From Peromyscus leucopus (lineage: Eukaryota > Chordata > Mammalia > Rodentia > Cricetidae), in assembly GCF_004664715.2 (NCBI RefSeq), contig NC_051071.1, positions 91,767,936 to 91,831,935 on the forward strand: a DNA stretch of 64,000 nt. Direction: 5' to 3'. The notes below the pieces were generated by a model. The model searched no databases. It worked only from the letters and a program-made list of their open reading frames with translations, and was not told the DNA's origin. The translations under genes and the position numbers were made by a program. Position 1 is the stretch's first letter. Every line of letters starts with the position of its first letter. Below are positions 24,049-36,000 of this stretch, piece after piece.

Positions 24049-24268
24049 AGGAGCTAGAGGGATAGCTCAGGGGTTAAGAGCCCTGGCTGTTCTTCCAGCA
24101 CTTCTGGATTTGATTTCCACCACCTACATGGTGGCTCACAATTATCTGCAACTCTGGTTTTAGGGATCACATGCTTTCTTCTGGTCTCTGAGGACACCAG
24201 ACAGGCAAGTGGTGCACAGATACACATGATGGCGAAATGCCACACGTATAAAATAATAAAATGCATTT
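24049..24268 (+). mobile_element. B2 SINE
   Basis: Near full length: GGAGCTAGAGGGATAGCTCA head, GGTGGCTCACAATTATCTGC middle, TTCTTCTGGTCTCTGAGG, and an AATAATAAAATGC tail. Confidence 0.88.
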
Positions 24269-25320
24269 TTCTAAAGATGCATTTTCTGGCTGGGGATGCA
24301 GCATAGTCTGTTGACAGCGTGCCTAAAATGCACTTTCCCGGGTATCAGCTTATCGGCAGCAGTAATCACACGAACATGTGTCGATTTGTGTAATACATTA
24401 AGGTAGACACAAAGTGTATGCCTCTTACCTCACACCCCTAAGAACTCTATGAAGTGGGAGTCTCTAACCACAAAATCCACCCACTTCTCAAGAAGTAACA
24501 GTCTGATTCACTGAACCAAGTGCAAAGGCATTTGAAGGTCTCATCATGTGCATTACACACCAAGTGTACACACTTCTGGGAAGAGCTCCATCCAGCCTTC
24601 CGACTGCGGTTACACTTTGTCACTCAGAATCCCAAGTGGTTTAAAAAGAATGATTCTCCCAGAGGGAGACCTCACGTGTGAGAATTTAGGTTTTACGGCA
24701 AGGCCTTGGTGATGGATGGTACTGTTTAAAAATTCTTAATGGACTTAGGTTGTGATCTCATGCTCTCCTCTCACCTCAAATAGGGCCCTCCCAGAGAGCT
24801 CAACAGAAACATCCAAGCCTCATTTCCTTATGGCAAGTCTCTTTGTGACCATGCACACAGAGACAAACCACACCGCAAAGCTGAGGAGCCAGGATTTATT
24901 CTCTAACATTTCTTGTTCCCCAACTCCCCATAACCCCCAAGTATAACAAAAATAGCTTCATCTCTTCCAGAGCCCTCCAACTGAACCGGCCTGCTAAGAG
25001 GAAAAGAGCAGCCGTATTTACTTAGGGAAAAGACTGTTAGGAAGGAATCCTAGTGGAATTTTTTTTTTTTTTTCCAGAAAGAATACACTATAATCAACAT
25101 TCTGGATCAAATCTTTTCATACACTCTGAACAAATTTTGGTTTACCTCTAGAACCAAAATCTCCCTCTTCAGATCGTCAGGCAGAGCTTTCACAGACCAG
25201 CAGTAGGTTATGCATGAGTAACTGACCACAGCTTTTGGCATCCCATTTTAATTCAGTTCTTGTAAACACCGCAGGCCTGAGAAGGCCCACAAAGAAACAA
25301 AGTATCAAATGGGCACACGC

Positions 25321-25430
25321 TGGGGGGGGATGGGGGTGGGGGTGGGGGATGGGAGTGGGGGTGGGGGGTGGGGGGGTGGAGATGGGGTGGGGATGGGGTG
25401 GGGATGGGGTGGGGATGGTGTGGGGACGAC
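25321..25430 (+). repeat. G-rich (GGGGTGGGGAT)n array
   Basis: About 110 bases with more than ten runs of four or more G on the plus strand, later settling into GGGGTGGGGAT units. The G-rich strand is the template strand of Tgfbr3. Confidence 0.95.
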
Positions 25431-25971
25431 TCTGTGCGGCTTTTCAAGAGCATTTTTTGTTTTGTTTTGTTTTGTTTGTTTTTCTTATCCTTACTCCGCT
25501 GATTCCGACCCTTTCTCTGGGCTCGTTTCAGTATTTATGACATGCCTTGCACTGGTCTGTCAACTTATCCGCACCCTGCCACTAGGCAATGCTTCTCACC
25601 GAAGGGGGGGACCTCTTTGGTAATATGGAGACTTCTAGAATCATACTGGGTTGTCACAACGAGGTTGGGGTGGACCCCGGCATCTACTGGGGAGAAATGA
25701 AGGATGATGCTAATTATTCTAGAGCACCCACATCAGAGTTATCCCGTCCTAGGCGGACGCTATGCTGAGTGAGAAACATTGTGCCATAAAGGTCTAAAAG
25801 GCCTCAGATTAGGGACTCAGTAAACATGTTTTTAGAATAAACAACCCAAACTATCATTTCGTGTTCTATTGCCGGTTCTCTCCCAGAGCCCAACACTTAC
25901 ACTGCTCTCAGAGTGGTGTTCCTAAACCATCTAAGCACTGGGACGCTTCTCACCATCTTTTTATTTCCCCT

Positions 25972-26090
25972 TCTGAACTGGTCTCACTATATAGCCCTGT
26001 CTGGCCTTGAACTCACAGAGGGATGCCTGCTTCTGCCTCCCAAGTGCTGGGATTAAAGGCTTGGGCCACCACGCCCAGACTTCTCCTCAA
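25972..26090 (-). mobile_element. B1 SINE
   Basis: Plus-strand reading CTGGCCTTGAACTCACAGAG and CCCAAGTGCTGGGATTAAAG are reverse complement of B1; diverged at both ends. Confidence 0.85.
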
Positions 26091-29000
26091 GATCTTTTGA
26101 TGTTTCTTAAATATCAGAGGTATCTCCTGGATTATTGGTGGATGGAACTGTTTGGTTTCCTTCCACACAAATGAGGGACAGGAAGTGGTCAAACAAGATT
26201 CACCATGAATATGTAGTCGCTAAAACTGGGTGGTGTGGTCCTGGAGGGCTCATTCTATTTTTACACACATTTAAAATCTTCCAAACAAGAGGTTTTCAAA
26301 GTGAAGCAGCTGGACTGATCAGAGTTCTACACCCTGCTCCCTCGGGGACCAAGCACCTCATTCTGTTAGTCAGCATTCTGCTCTTTCCTGCTCTTTCCCC
26401 TCATCCTTAACCTGAGGACAAGCTTTTTTTTTTTTTTAAGAGTATTTTTGGTTCTGGAAAATCCAAATGTGTTCCAAAAAGTCACGCCTCTTTGAGATTA
26501 ATTTCTAACTGACATTTGAAACTCTGTTTCCCAATACCCCTTCCTCTGCTAAAGGAGCCCTAGTTTGACCAAGAGGAAAAGGGAGAAATCCACATTTGCT
26601 GAGTGTTCATGATATACAGGGGCTTTTATTTTTAAGTGTGGAGAAAAATCCAGAATTTCAAAAGTTTGACTTGCTAAGAATTAAAAGCCGAGTATAAATC
26701 ATGGCAAGTTGGGAAACCTGCCAATACGCTGAAGTATTTCAGAAACGACGGCAGGATGGCACCACCTCAACTATTTTAATTGTTTTGCCATAAACCATAA
26801 TACGCATCAGCTATTCGTGTTTTCTGCTTGTGTGTGTTTAAGTCATAAAGTCAAAGAACGTCTGAGCTTGCTCTTTTAAACACACCCTAACATTTTAACC
26901 CTGTCAAGAAATGTGTTTTCTTTTTCCCCCTTAATTTCTTCATCTGACTTTCAGCTCATATTCTTTAGATTACTTGGGCACTGTCTTGATAACAGTGGGC
27001 CACGGGATGAGGAGGGGTCGGGCCGGGAGGGAGTGGAGGTGAGGAGACAGCTCCCTACAATCTTGGCAGTTATTAAAAACTGGTATTAGGCTACAGATGA
27101 GTGTTTGTCAAAGATGTCAATTCAAAGGGATGGATTTGAACCCTGGCCTGCTACATACAGTGTGTGGCCAGGTCTGTTAAAGCTCATCTCTACAGGCTGC
27201 TGTGAGAACTAAATTATAACACCCTGAGCATTTAGCACAGGGAGGGCCCTGCACAAAACAAATGCATCGTGGATGCTGCATCCTCATCACCGTCTCCAGC
27301 GTCTCACAGCCTAGCATCTTCACCTATTGTTGAAGGTTTCAGTAGCATGATGATCAGCCAACGCTGATTCCAAAGGACTGAGAGGTCAGAGATGGCCATG
27401 GCACACTCGTGAAGGTTCCATGGAAAACGGTGGCCCATGGGAAGAACCTAGAATTACTCATGTAGCTTTGATGGCCACGTTCCCTGCCCACGAAGGAAGA
27501 AACACTGCCTGAAAGATCTCCTGGTTGCTGGCAGTGGTGGCTGCTACTCTCTAACTACACCTGTGGTCCCAGAAAACCCAACTGCCGAAAAGAAAGGTGG
27601 ACTGAATGGCCAGAGGTGGTTGGCTCTCTGGCAAGGACATCAACAGGAGCAGGGGACCTGGACAGTGAAGCTGCTGGTCAGGGCATCCCTCATCTCCCAC
27701 TGGCAGAAAGAACATCAGTTACTAGGATTTAAATGAACCACTACTACCGGGCCAATGATCACCTGCCTTTTCCCAAAGATACTCCAGTGCGCTGTGCGGC
27801 TGAGAGAAACAGATTTCAGTGATCTACACGGAACAGAAATGATTTCAGAGCCAAAGAAAACAAACACAGAAGGTGAGGGGAGTCATTGTCAAGCAGAAAC
27901 CCCACCTGTTCCTGCCAAAGAAGGTGAATTTGCATGTGGCCCCAGGAAGCTGGCACCACAGCTCAACCTCCCCAGTTGGTTCCACAAACCGGAGCAGTAA
28001 ACTCTTCACCCACTTGCTTCTCCACTAAAATCTCACCTCAATTAGCGAATCTCATGAAATTGCTTTGATATCTGGCTAAAAAAACAACACTTTCCTCTTG
28101 AACTTTTATGTAAAGAAAACGCTGAATATTCAGTATAATGACTCTTGAGTTTAAATAAAAGTAATTACCTAATTTACTAGAGAAATTACTTAGAAAAATA
28201 CCACTGCAGTTAAAAAAAAAGGATGAAAGAATTGCTGGAAGTTATAGTGTTGTAATATTAATGCCTAAGTACTGTCTGGCATGGGCACAACCAGCTGCTG
28301 CGCTCAATTACCGCTGAATGAGCGTTCTCAAAATAGGGTGAGGGTGAGGGATGGCAGTGAGGTGGCTGCTGCGATTGTTAACACTTTTATAGCACAAAAC
28401 ACAGTCAGCTGTTGCCCAACTATGAATTCTTTGCAACACAATTAATTTATTCATATTCCTCTCCCCCAAACGCAACCACAAGGGTAGCAGTGTTTGGGCA
28501 GCCCAAGTTAAGGGAGACTCCCTATTGTACCTTTCAGATGACTGAGAAGCAAACCCATAAGAGTAAAGTGAGCCACGTTCAAGACAAAAACCAATCAACA
28601 TCTGATATGTACACTCTGAATCTGGGAGGGTTAGGAAATGAACCGGAAATCTGTTCCCCCAGCAGCTCAGCTGAGGGTTGTGGCTGGAGGGGGCTGTGTG
28701 TCCCCTCTTCCAACCTCCCCTTTCTAGATGCAGAACATGAAACGCAGAGGTCGTGAGTGCTGGCCACAGCCATTTGGGTATGGAGGGTGCCAGAGCAGTA
28801 CCCACAACCTCAGAGTTATGAGCCAGTGCCTACCCATGCTCTCCTGCCTTTCTGAAGGGGTGAGACACCTGGAATGGTACAGTTCTTCTTACAAAGACCA
28901 CACCTGACCGAGGAACTGGCAGCGCCCACCGGCCTCTTCTCTGGTAGCTCATGACTGCTCCAGAACTACCCATTGCTTAGTCCTGCCAAATCCTAGCCCC

Positions 29001-30017
29001 AAAGTACCATCCCAGGGGCACCCTAAACCCAGATCTGGTGTCAGCACCAGCCAGCATGGCTCCCCTCTAATGCCCAGCAGCTGGGTCCAAGCTGCTCACT
29101 GGCTTTTGTTGGCTTCTCTCTGTCCTTCAGGATGGTGGGACAGGGTCCATGATTCCAACGGTGGATTACCTTACCCTGGAGGCTTGACATCCCCTCTCAC
29201 CCCCTCTCTCGCCAGCCTTTTCTCAGCTTGACACTCTTTGACAGCAAGACTTCTGGAGAGTGGCAGGCTGTTTCTAGACAGAGAGGATTGTAACTACTCA
29301 GATCACCCATGGGACATGTGATCCCACCCCTCAGCTGCCTGATACATCCTGGCTCGGCTCGCTCATGCCCCTGGCGCTGTGGGGTTCTCCCTGCCGTCCT
29401 TGGGGTTCCCTGCTGGGTGTCTGGCCCTGCCTGTCCTCCCTGGTGCTGACACCACACGTTTCAGGACACGTCCCCCCTTTCCTCCTATTCAGCACAGCTT
29501 GGTGGGTGTTCTTATAACATGAAGCAATGAGAGCCCTGGGCAGGAGGAGGAGCCACAAAGTTCTGAAAACTCATTTGTAAATCTCCACTTTCTTTCTGCC
29601 AGTATTCCTAAACGGATGATGTATGTCCACAGACGATAACCCCTCCCGAAGGTATCTGTGGTCTTGATGAAGTGTTATGGTCGCTTGCAGCCAGCAGAAC
29701 CGTGAGTGAGCATGGAAACCTGGACTCTGAATAGTGTGCAAGTCCCAGCGTGCCACAGACTCACAAAAGCACAGCTGAAAATACAGTGGAGAGGAACATG
29801 GCAGAGCCAGCCTTTACGACACTCTAATTCTTTTGTCTTCTGCACCCAGTGTTCTCCCCACGCTGCCTGGCTCTCCTCCACCGAGCTGTTTCTCTGGCCC
29901 CTTGATTTACTCTTTAAAGAAGTAGCTTGTAAATGAATTAAATTACAAATAGCCACAGTGACAGAATCAGAAATCTCTTGGGGGCAAAGAATTCTTTTCT
30001 CAATTGACTGGCCTTTA

Positions 30018-30228
30018 ACTTATTTTTTTGAATTACATTTATGCGTTCATTATAAATGGGTGCACATGTGGGTGCATGTGTGTACCATGGAACACACATG
30101 GATGGAGGTCAGAGGACAACTTGGAGAAGTCAGTTTTCTCCTTCTACCGTGTGAGTTCTGGGATCAAACTCAGGTCTTCAGGCTTCAGGGCAAATGCTTG
30201 AACCTGCTGAGTGAGCTCACCAGCCCTC
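30018..30228 (-). mobile_element. B2/B3-family SINE
   Basis: Minus-strand element with segments GGAGGTCAGAGGACAACTTG and CTGCTGAGTGAGCTCACCAG in the plus-strand reading; the head is at about 30228. Confidence 0.75.
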
Positions 30229-30279
30229 AATTATTTTTTGAATAAAACTGGACTTCAATATACAGAACTGAACTTTTAA

Positions 30280-30535
30280 AAAACTTATTTGCTTGTGTAC
30301 GTGTGCACATGTGTTACATCACAAGTTAAGGTTGGAAGAATTATATGACCGTGTGTATCTCTGTGTGTGGAGGCACATGTGTCATACCATGTAAGTGACA
30401 GTCAGAGGAAACCCATGAGTCAGTGTGTCTGTGCACATGTGTGTGTTCGTACCTGTCACACCATGCAAAGGGAGGCCAGAGGACCCTTGCAGGAGTCACC
30501 TCCCTCCTTCTCATGTGGGTTTTGGGGATCGTTAC
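30280..30535 (-). mobile_element. Truncated B2/B3 SINE beside exon 10
   Basis: GGAGGCCAGAGGACCCTTGC and CTTCTCATGTGGGTTTTGGG match the central part of B2/B3 in minus orientation. Homology stops at about 30535, some 30 bases from the donor of exon 10, and the SINE head is absent. Confidence 0.6.
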
Positions 30536-30564
30536 GAGAGCAGGCCCTGGGCCCCCATTCTTAC

Positions 30565-30682
30565 CTCTGTAATCAGCTTGGTGGATCACAGCCAGGGGCT
30601 TGGTGAACGTCTTCTTGTGCTGCATCATGGCCCAGATCATGGTGGCATCTAGAGAGGTGCAGGCCTCGTCAGGAGTCACACA
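30565..30682 (-). CDS. Tgfbr3: Tgfbr3 coding exon 10 of 13 (end of ZP-C)
   Basis: Thirty-nine codons plus one base: CVTPDEACTSLDATMIWAMM to IHQADYR. It supplies the last ZP cysteines (CVTPDEAC). The acceptor is GCCTCTCCACAG before 30682; the donor is AGAG|GTAAGA after 30565. It runs phase 0 to 1, with the final G joining AA of the next exon to give Glu. A truncated SINE of B2/B3 type reaches to within about 30 bases of the donor on the intron side. Confidence 0.96.
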
Positions 30683-32798
30683 CTGTGGAGAGGCAGAGCG
30701 AGGCAGTCAGGGCTCACAGCAAAGTCACCAGCCCTGCACACGGCTGTCTGCTGGTCCCTCAGCAGACAGCTCATAGCTGCTGACTGTGGGGAAAGCCGTG
30801 TGTCTGTGTGCTTTCCAGAGAACCCTACATACTCAGGGAGCCAGCAAGGCAGGCCCAGGATGTCTTCAGCTGTACTGAAGATGCAAAAATCAATGGACAG
30901 CTTAGAAATATCCAACGAAAGAGTTAGAAGTTTCAGAATCAGCCTGACAAATGGGAGAGCTACAGGTGTGACGCTCTTGGCTCTGTATAATAATGGCTTC
31001 ATATAAAGGTCTGTGATAACATCTGTAACCTGGGATTGGGGGAAACCGCATGCATTGTGTTATAAAGGTGATGGAATTTATATTTGTTTTCTAAAATAGT
31101 AAGCATATTGTCATGTTTTTTATATTCTACAAAATTAGGTTTCCCACAATCACTTGTTTTCTGTTTGTTTTGTTTTGGACTTTTTTTTTTTTATCTCCTG
31201 GTGCAGACATTTAGTCTGGTACCTCACACATGCTCAGTGCATGCTCCAATGCGTCACCCAGGCATGGAAGTTTGAGTTCCAGCAGTTTCTAGCTATTTAA
31301 AGTCTTGAAACTTATCAGGGACATGTTGGGGGTGGGAACATCACATCTGAGAAAGCATATGCTTCTCTGGGCCACACACAAGTCAGATACACGTGGTAAG
31401 AGGACACTCCAGCCCCCAGCACCCTGAAAGAGCTTTCCCTTCCTATAGAGGGAAGGCATGTGTGTCGCTGTTGAAAAGATGTGTAGCTTGTCCCACTACT
31501 ATATTTTCCTTTTGTTGTCTGGTTAGCTCTCTGGTTAAACAAGAGCGTGGGTGCTAACTCTGTCTCAGGGGCTGACCTGGGCCACACACTTAACTCACAG
31601 CAGAGGGCAGGGCTGGACTCGGTGATCATGGCACCTTTCCCTAGAAGGTCACACAAGTACCCGGGAGTTACTAGGACCTGGGAAACGCTGCCTGTCAGGA
31701 GGAGATGGCGGCGGCGGCGGCCTTCACAGCTCCCCAGCATGCCTCCTGCACACACCTGCTGCCCCTCTGCTCTGCTACCCAGGAGGAAAGGACGGTGTTA
31801 CTGTCATTTCTGGACAAGGACTAAGGCGGCGGCGGCGGCTCTAGAGACAACAAGTGAACAGGGCCCCAGCCTGTGTCTGTTCCCTGGGGACTGGTAATTT
31901 AGGGGGCATTTATTTGTAGACAGAACTCTATAGATTTCCCCCTCCTCCTACTTTTTCTCCCAGTCTCTATATAAGAAAATTCCATACATAGAAATGCTAC
32001 AGCTTAGTCCTGGGCTTCTGAGACACCAGTGGATCCGTGAAGACAAGAGAACTAGAATCCGGTTTAGACTGTGTGTAACGGCTACAGAACAAACACACAC
32101 AGGAAATTCTACATCATTACATCAGGTCACAGAAACGAAGCGACAGCAGGCGATGCCTGTACCACACAAGGCAGACCTAACGAGGTGTCACAACTGACCC
32201 AACAGAGACCCTGCAGTGGCTGCCCCAGCAAGGTCAAAGGGTTCTGATTTCTGTTATGGTAACAGAACGTAGCAGTTTAATTTGGGCAATGGCACAAGGC
32301 AAATATGATGAACCGATAAGAAACCAGGCAAAAGTAAAATATTTGTTAATTTTCCTGAGAAATCCTCCCAAGATAAGGCCATCTTATAACTCACACAGGA
32401 AGGTCAAAAAAACAATCGCAATCCCAGTCTCAGCGGGACCTGGAAAAATTAATCCTCACACCGATCTTGTCCTTTCGATTCTTCGTTCTGGCACGGCATG
32501 CTATCTGACCAACAGAGCCAGGGCCAGGCCTCTCCCTCAGTGGAAACCATTCCTGATTTATCACTCTAAGGTACAGCTAAGCACACATGGAAAAACAAGC
32601 TACCACACTGTCGGGATTTATTTTCCAAAACCCTACAGCACATCGTTCCCTGTTCAGACTGTTACTTCAATCGGAAGGCTTTAAAAACTCAAAACTAAAA
32701 CTTCAGCCTGCAGTAACTTGGACCACACTTTCCTATTAGGGCGTCTCTTGACCTAAATATGCCCAAATCACAGCCCAAACAGACGACAGGCCACTCAC
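30683..32798 (-). other. Tgfbr3: Tgfbr3 intron between exons 9 and 10 (2.1 kb)
   Basis: Mostly unique sequence. The only repeats noticed are two GGC trinucleotide runs at 31707-31721 and 31825-31838. An open frame of 142 codons at 32256-32684 (plus strand) has no recognisable similarity or splice context and is probably chance. No SINE was recognised, unusual for an intron in this locus. Confidence 0.8.
31707..31838. repeat. Two short GGC trinucleotide runs
   Basis: GGCGGCGGCGGCGGCC at about 31707-31722 and GGCGGCGGCGGCGGC at about 31825-31838, 103 bases apart, in otherwise non-CpG-island intronic DNA. Confidence 0.9.
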
Positions 32799-33095
32799 CT
32801 TGGGCAGCTTCTGAGGGCCCTTCTTCCTGGTGCACAGCGTCAGCTCGCACTGGAGGAAGAGCAGGGAAGTGTTGAACACAGACTTGAAGACAAAGCTGAA
32901 ACGTTTCTTGTCTACCTCGGCATGTGGGATCGGGAAGTGCACTCTCTTGGAGCTGTAGAACTTCACAGACTCATCTTTCGGACAGATGTTCTCGATGATG
33001 GTGTAATCAGACATCTTGTCTGGGTTCGAGTATGGAGAGACAAAGCAGGTCTGGATGGCGAATCCCAGTTCTTGGTCAGCCTTGGTGACAGATAC
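32799..33095 (-). CDS. Tgfbr3: Tgfbr3 coding exon 9 of 13 (ZP-C, inhibin/TGF-beta binding region)
   Basis: Ninety-nine codons, phase 0 to 0, from VSVTKADQELGFAIQTC to CTRKKGPQKLPK. Conserved ZP-C cysteines occur in IQTC, ENICPKD and QCELTLC; the sequon NTS precedes LLFLQCELTLC. In betaglycan this membrane-proximal ZP-C region binds inhibin A and is the second TGF-beta site (known from the family, not from this sequence). The acceptor is TTCCTTTGCAG before 33095; the donor is AAG|GTGAGT after 32799. Confidence 0.97.
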
Positions 33096-36000
33096 CTGCA
33101 AAGGAACAGAAAGATCAAGTCAGAACTGGCTGGCATCTTATTTTACTTTCGTCACCCAGGCAATATCCCGACATAGTTCTTCGGGTGAGACATAGCTCTG
33201 TTTTCACAACACAGTTAGAATCTTCTAGCTGTAACAGTAACACACACTGGTTGATGGAGGTATTTTCCATTTAAACTTGACAGAGATGACAGCAAATCGT
33301 TTAATTCAAATGCGATCTGCAAGTTACAAAGACAAGATGGGATAAGTCTCTCTGATGCTTTTTAAGTCCTCAGAGAGAAAAATAAAAGCAAATTATGCAC
33401 TTAAGTGGATTTTCCAAAATAAGTAAAATACAGGTAAAGCCCCTAACGTCACAATAGCAGATTATTACCAAGACAAGTTTTTTAAAGGCTGCTCAAGTAG
33501 CTCAGGACATAGGAGATTGCATAGGACCAAGGCAGAGAGGACTACTCGGGAAAGCCGAACCAAGAGGAGAGCAGAAAGTCACAGATGCGTCCTGCCTTGT
33601 CAGTAAGCAGGCCTGTGGTGCCTCGGATCAGGGACAGAGATCTGGTGGCCACCACCAACCTGGCACCAAACCAGCCTTGCCACGATCCCGGGGATGGGGT
33701 GGGGGCGTTAAAGGGAAAACTAACCTAGAAACATTCCCAACTCACTCATCCTTCCCTCTTACCAAACATGTGTGTGCCGTGTCCAAATCTTATTAAGATT
33801 CCTTTGTTTAGCCACGGGAAGAGTGCTTAGCCAAATGTAAACAGCATTCAAACCTTCGCTGTCCTGACCTCTGCTAAAGCCCTGGAACAAGACTGGCCTC
33901 CACGGTCTGGTGACATATGATGGCTGTGTGAACTGCTCTTCTGAGTTGGTGCCTCTTTCCTTGACTAAACTAAGTATAAACAATAAACCTAAACACTTTA
34001 GACATAAATTTAGTCCTTATCCATAGACCAAGAGCTCCCAAATGCTTAAAAAGACAGAGAGATAATAAACAAACTTTGACTTGGAGCCCGCCCAGGGGAA
34101 ATCCCTGATGCTGCAGGAACCCTCAGTCCATAGCACGCCCAAAAGTTAACTATGGGACATTGAACATGAACAAAGGGTGGGGCTAAATATGACATTGCCA
34201 CCTTGATTAATATCCCATAAATATTTACTTTCACTATTTTTGAGTTATTTCTGACAAACAAGATATTCTACTTTGGAGAGATAGTAAATTATATATATGT
34301 TACAAATAAAATATGTCATTTAACATGAACTCAGTCTTCAGTGTGCAAATGTGTTGACTTTTTTCTTACTTTCAAAGGTATGCAATGGCAGAATGTCTGT
34401 CCAGACTGTCTCATGGGTGCTTTGGAGGAGAAAAATCTTAGCAAGTCTTGCTGCAGAATGGACTGGAAGTGAATGGTAGGAAGATTATAGATTTGAGAAT
34501 GAGAGTAGACCAAGGAAATCACATGCTCTGCTGCTTATGTGCACACCAAGAGCTCCTTTCTCACCTACAGGATGATGGCAGTAATTAATGTAAAGACACA
34601 TGGGAGAAACAGTGAAGTAAAAGGTTCATGCAAACAACTCGGTTCCCAGCCAGGAAGAACTCCCCTTGTTAGGAGCGTGACTCCAGACGCTAGCTCACTA
34701 AGTCACGTGAACCGAAAAGAAGAACTGCCATTGTTTCACCAACAATCACCCAGGAATGACCATCTTGGATTAATGGAAGGAACTGTGGTCTAGAGGAAGT
34801 GGAAGGTTCCAGAAAAGGCTAAGGAGGGCAGCTGGAGAAGACACCAAGAAACGGCTTTTCAGATTAAGCCAATGATTTATGAAGTTTTATTTTACTTAAG
34901 TAAAAAAATTTTCCTACCAGAGGTGGAGTCCAAGCAGGGAATGAAAGGCAAGGCTGGCCGGCTGCCGTCCTCTTCGGCAGAACATCCACAGAGTCTTTCA
35001 GGTTTAAAATAGTTTATAACAACTCCCCGAACCCAAAGCCTTCTTAGCAACTTGATATTTAACATAGCAAAAAAGATTTGACCTACTCTTTAAATCAAAT
35101 TTAACTATAACAATATAATATGTGAAAAGATATAAAAGGGGAAACAAGAGAGAAAATGAAAAGGGGAAGGAGAGGGAATTTACCAACAACCTAATTCAAG
35201 TAAGCCAGTACTGCAGGGCAGGGGGAAAAAAGAGAGTAGCACACACAAGGCAGATTAGCCACTGGCTAGCATAGATCGGCGAAGCCATAGATGAGCAGAT
35301 CCAGGCGCATGCTTGGAAAAGAGCAAGCTGCAGCTAACCAGCGTCTTCTCCAACCTGTGGCATGGCTGGGCATCACTGACGATGACGCTTGTGGACAGTG
35401 GACACAGGAAAGGCAGAAGAGAAGAGCAACCATGCAGAGGTATGGTGATGTTTTATTTGTACTGAAATGTGATTTTATTTGTATGTTAATAAATAAAGTT
35501 GCCTGGGGGTCAGAGCTAATAGTAAGCCATATCGGAGCTGGGCGTTCGTGGTGCACGCCTTTAATCCCAGCACTTGGGAGGCAGAGCTAGGTAGATCTCT
35601 GTGTGTTCAAGGATACAGCCAGCATTGGAGACACACGCCTTTAATCTCAATACCATAGAAGACCTGGAGGTCTGTCCAGACAGGCAGTGACGAGGCGGTC
35701 ATGTGGTTGGGTTTACAACCAATGAGAAGGCAGAACAGAAAGTCTATATAAAGACAAACACTCAGGAAGTAGGTCTCTCTTGGCTGAAGAGGATCACTGA
35801 AGCAGGAAGGGTAAGGCTCTGAGCTCTGACTTCTTGGGCCTTTATCTTTACATTGGCTCTGTGTTCCTTATTTAATAAGATGGTTACTTCTACACAGAAG
35901 AGATCTGTGGTCAGGAACAGGAATAGCACACACACAACAGTGGCTTCCCCAGAGCACTGCCAAGCACTCACAACAGGGCGTCAAACAGGGAGGGACCCAC

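Larger units (their letters stand above)
21082..30564 (-). other. Tgfbr3: Tgfbr3 intron between exons 10 and 11 (9.5 kb)
   Basis: Contains (TG)n at 21165-21310 joined to a B2 SINE (to 21455), B1 at 21735-21883, MIR-like sequence near 22560-22660, B1-like at 23470-23600, a rodent interspersed repeat at 23600-23985, B2 at 24049-24268, a G-rich array at 25321-25430, B1 at 25972-26090, MIR-like at 27120-27250, and B2/B3 SINEs at 30018-30228 and 30280-30535. The stretches 24300-25300, 26400-27100 and 27300-30000 show no gene; 26690-27000 and 28030-28300 are AT-rich unique sequence of conserved-element appearance. Confidence 0.85.

Noticed and set aside
28308..28805. 165-codon minus-strand open frame
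   Set aside because: Lies in an intron of the same strand, shows no similarity to betaglycan or a family I know, and the opposite strand is also open; the phases of exons 10 and 11 fit without it.
32256..32684. 142-codon plus-strand open frame
   Set aside because: No recognisable domain, no promoter or splice context; composition looks non-coding.
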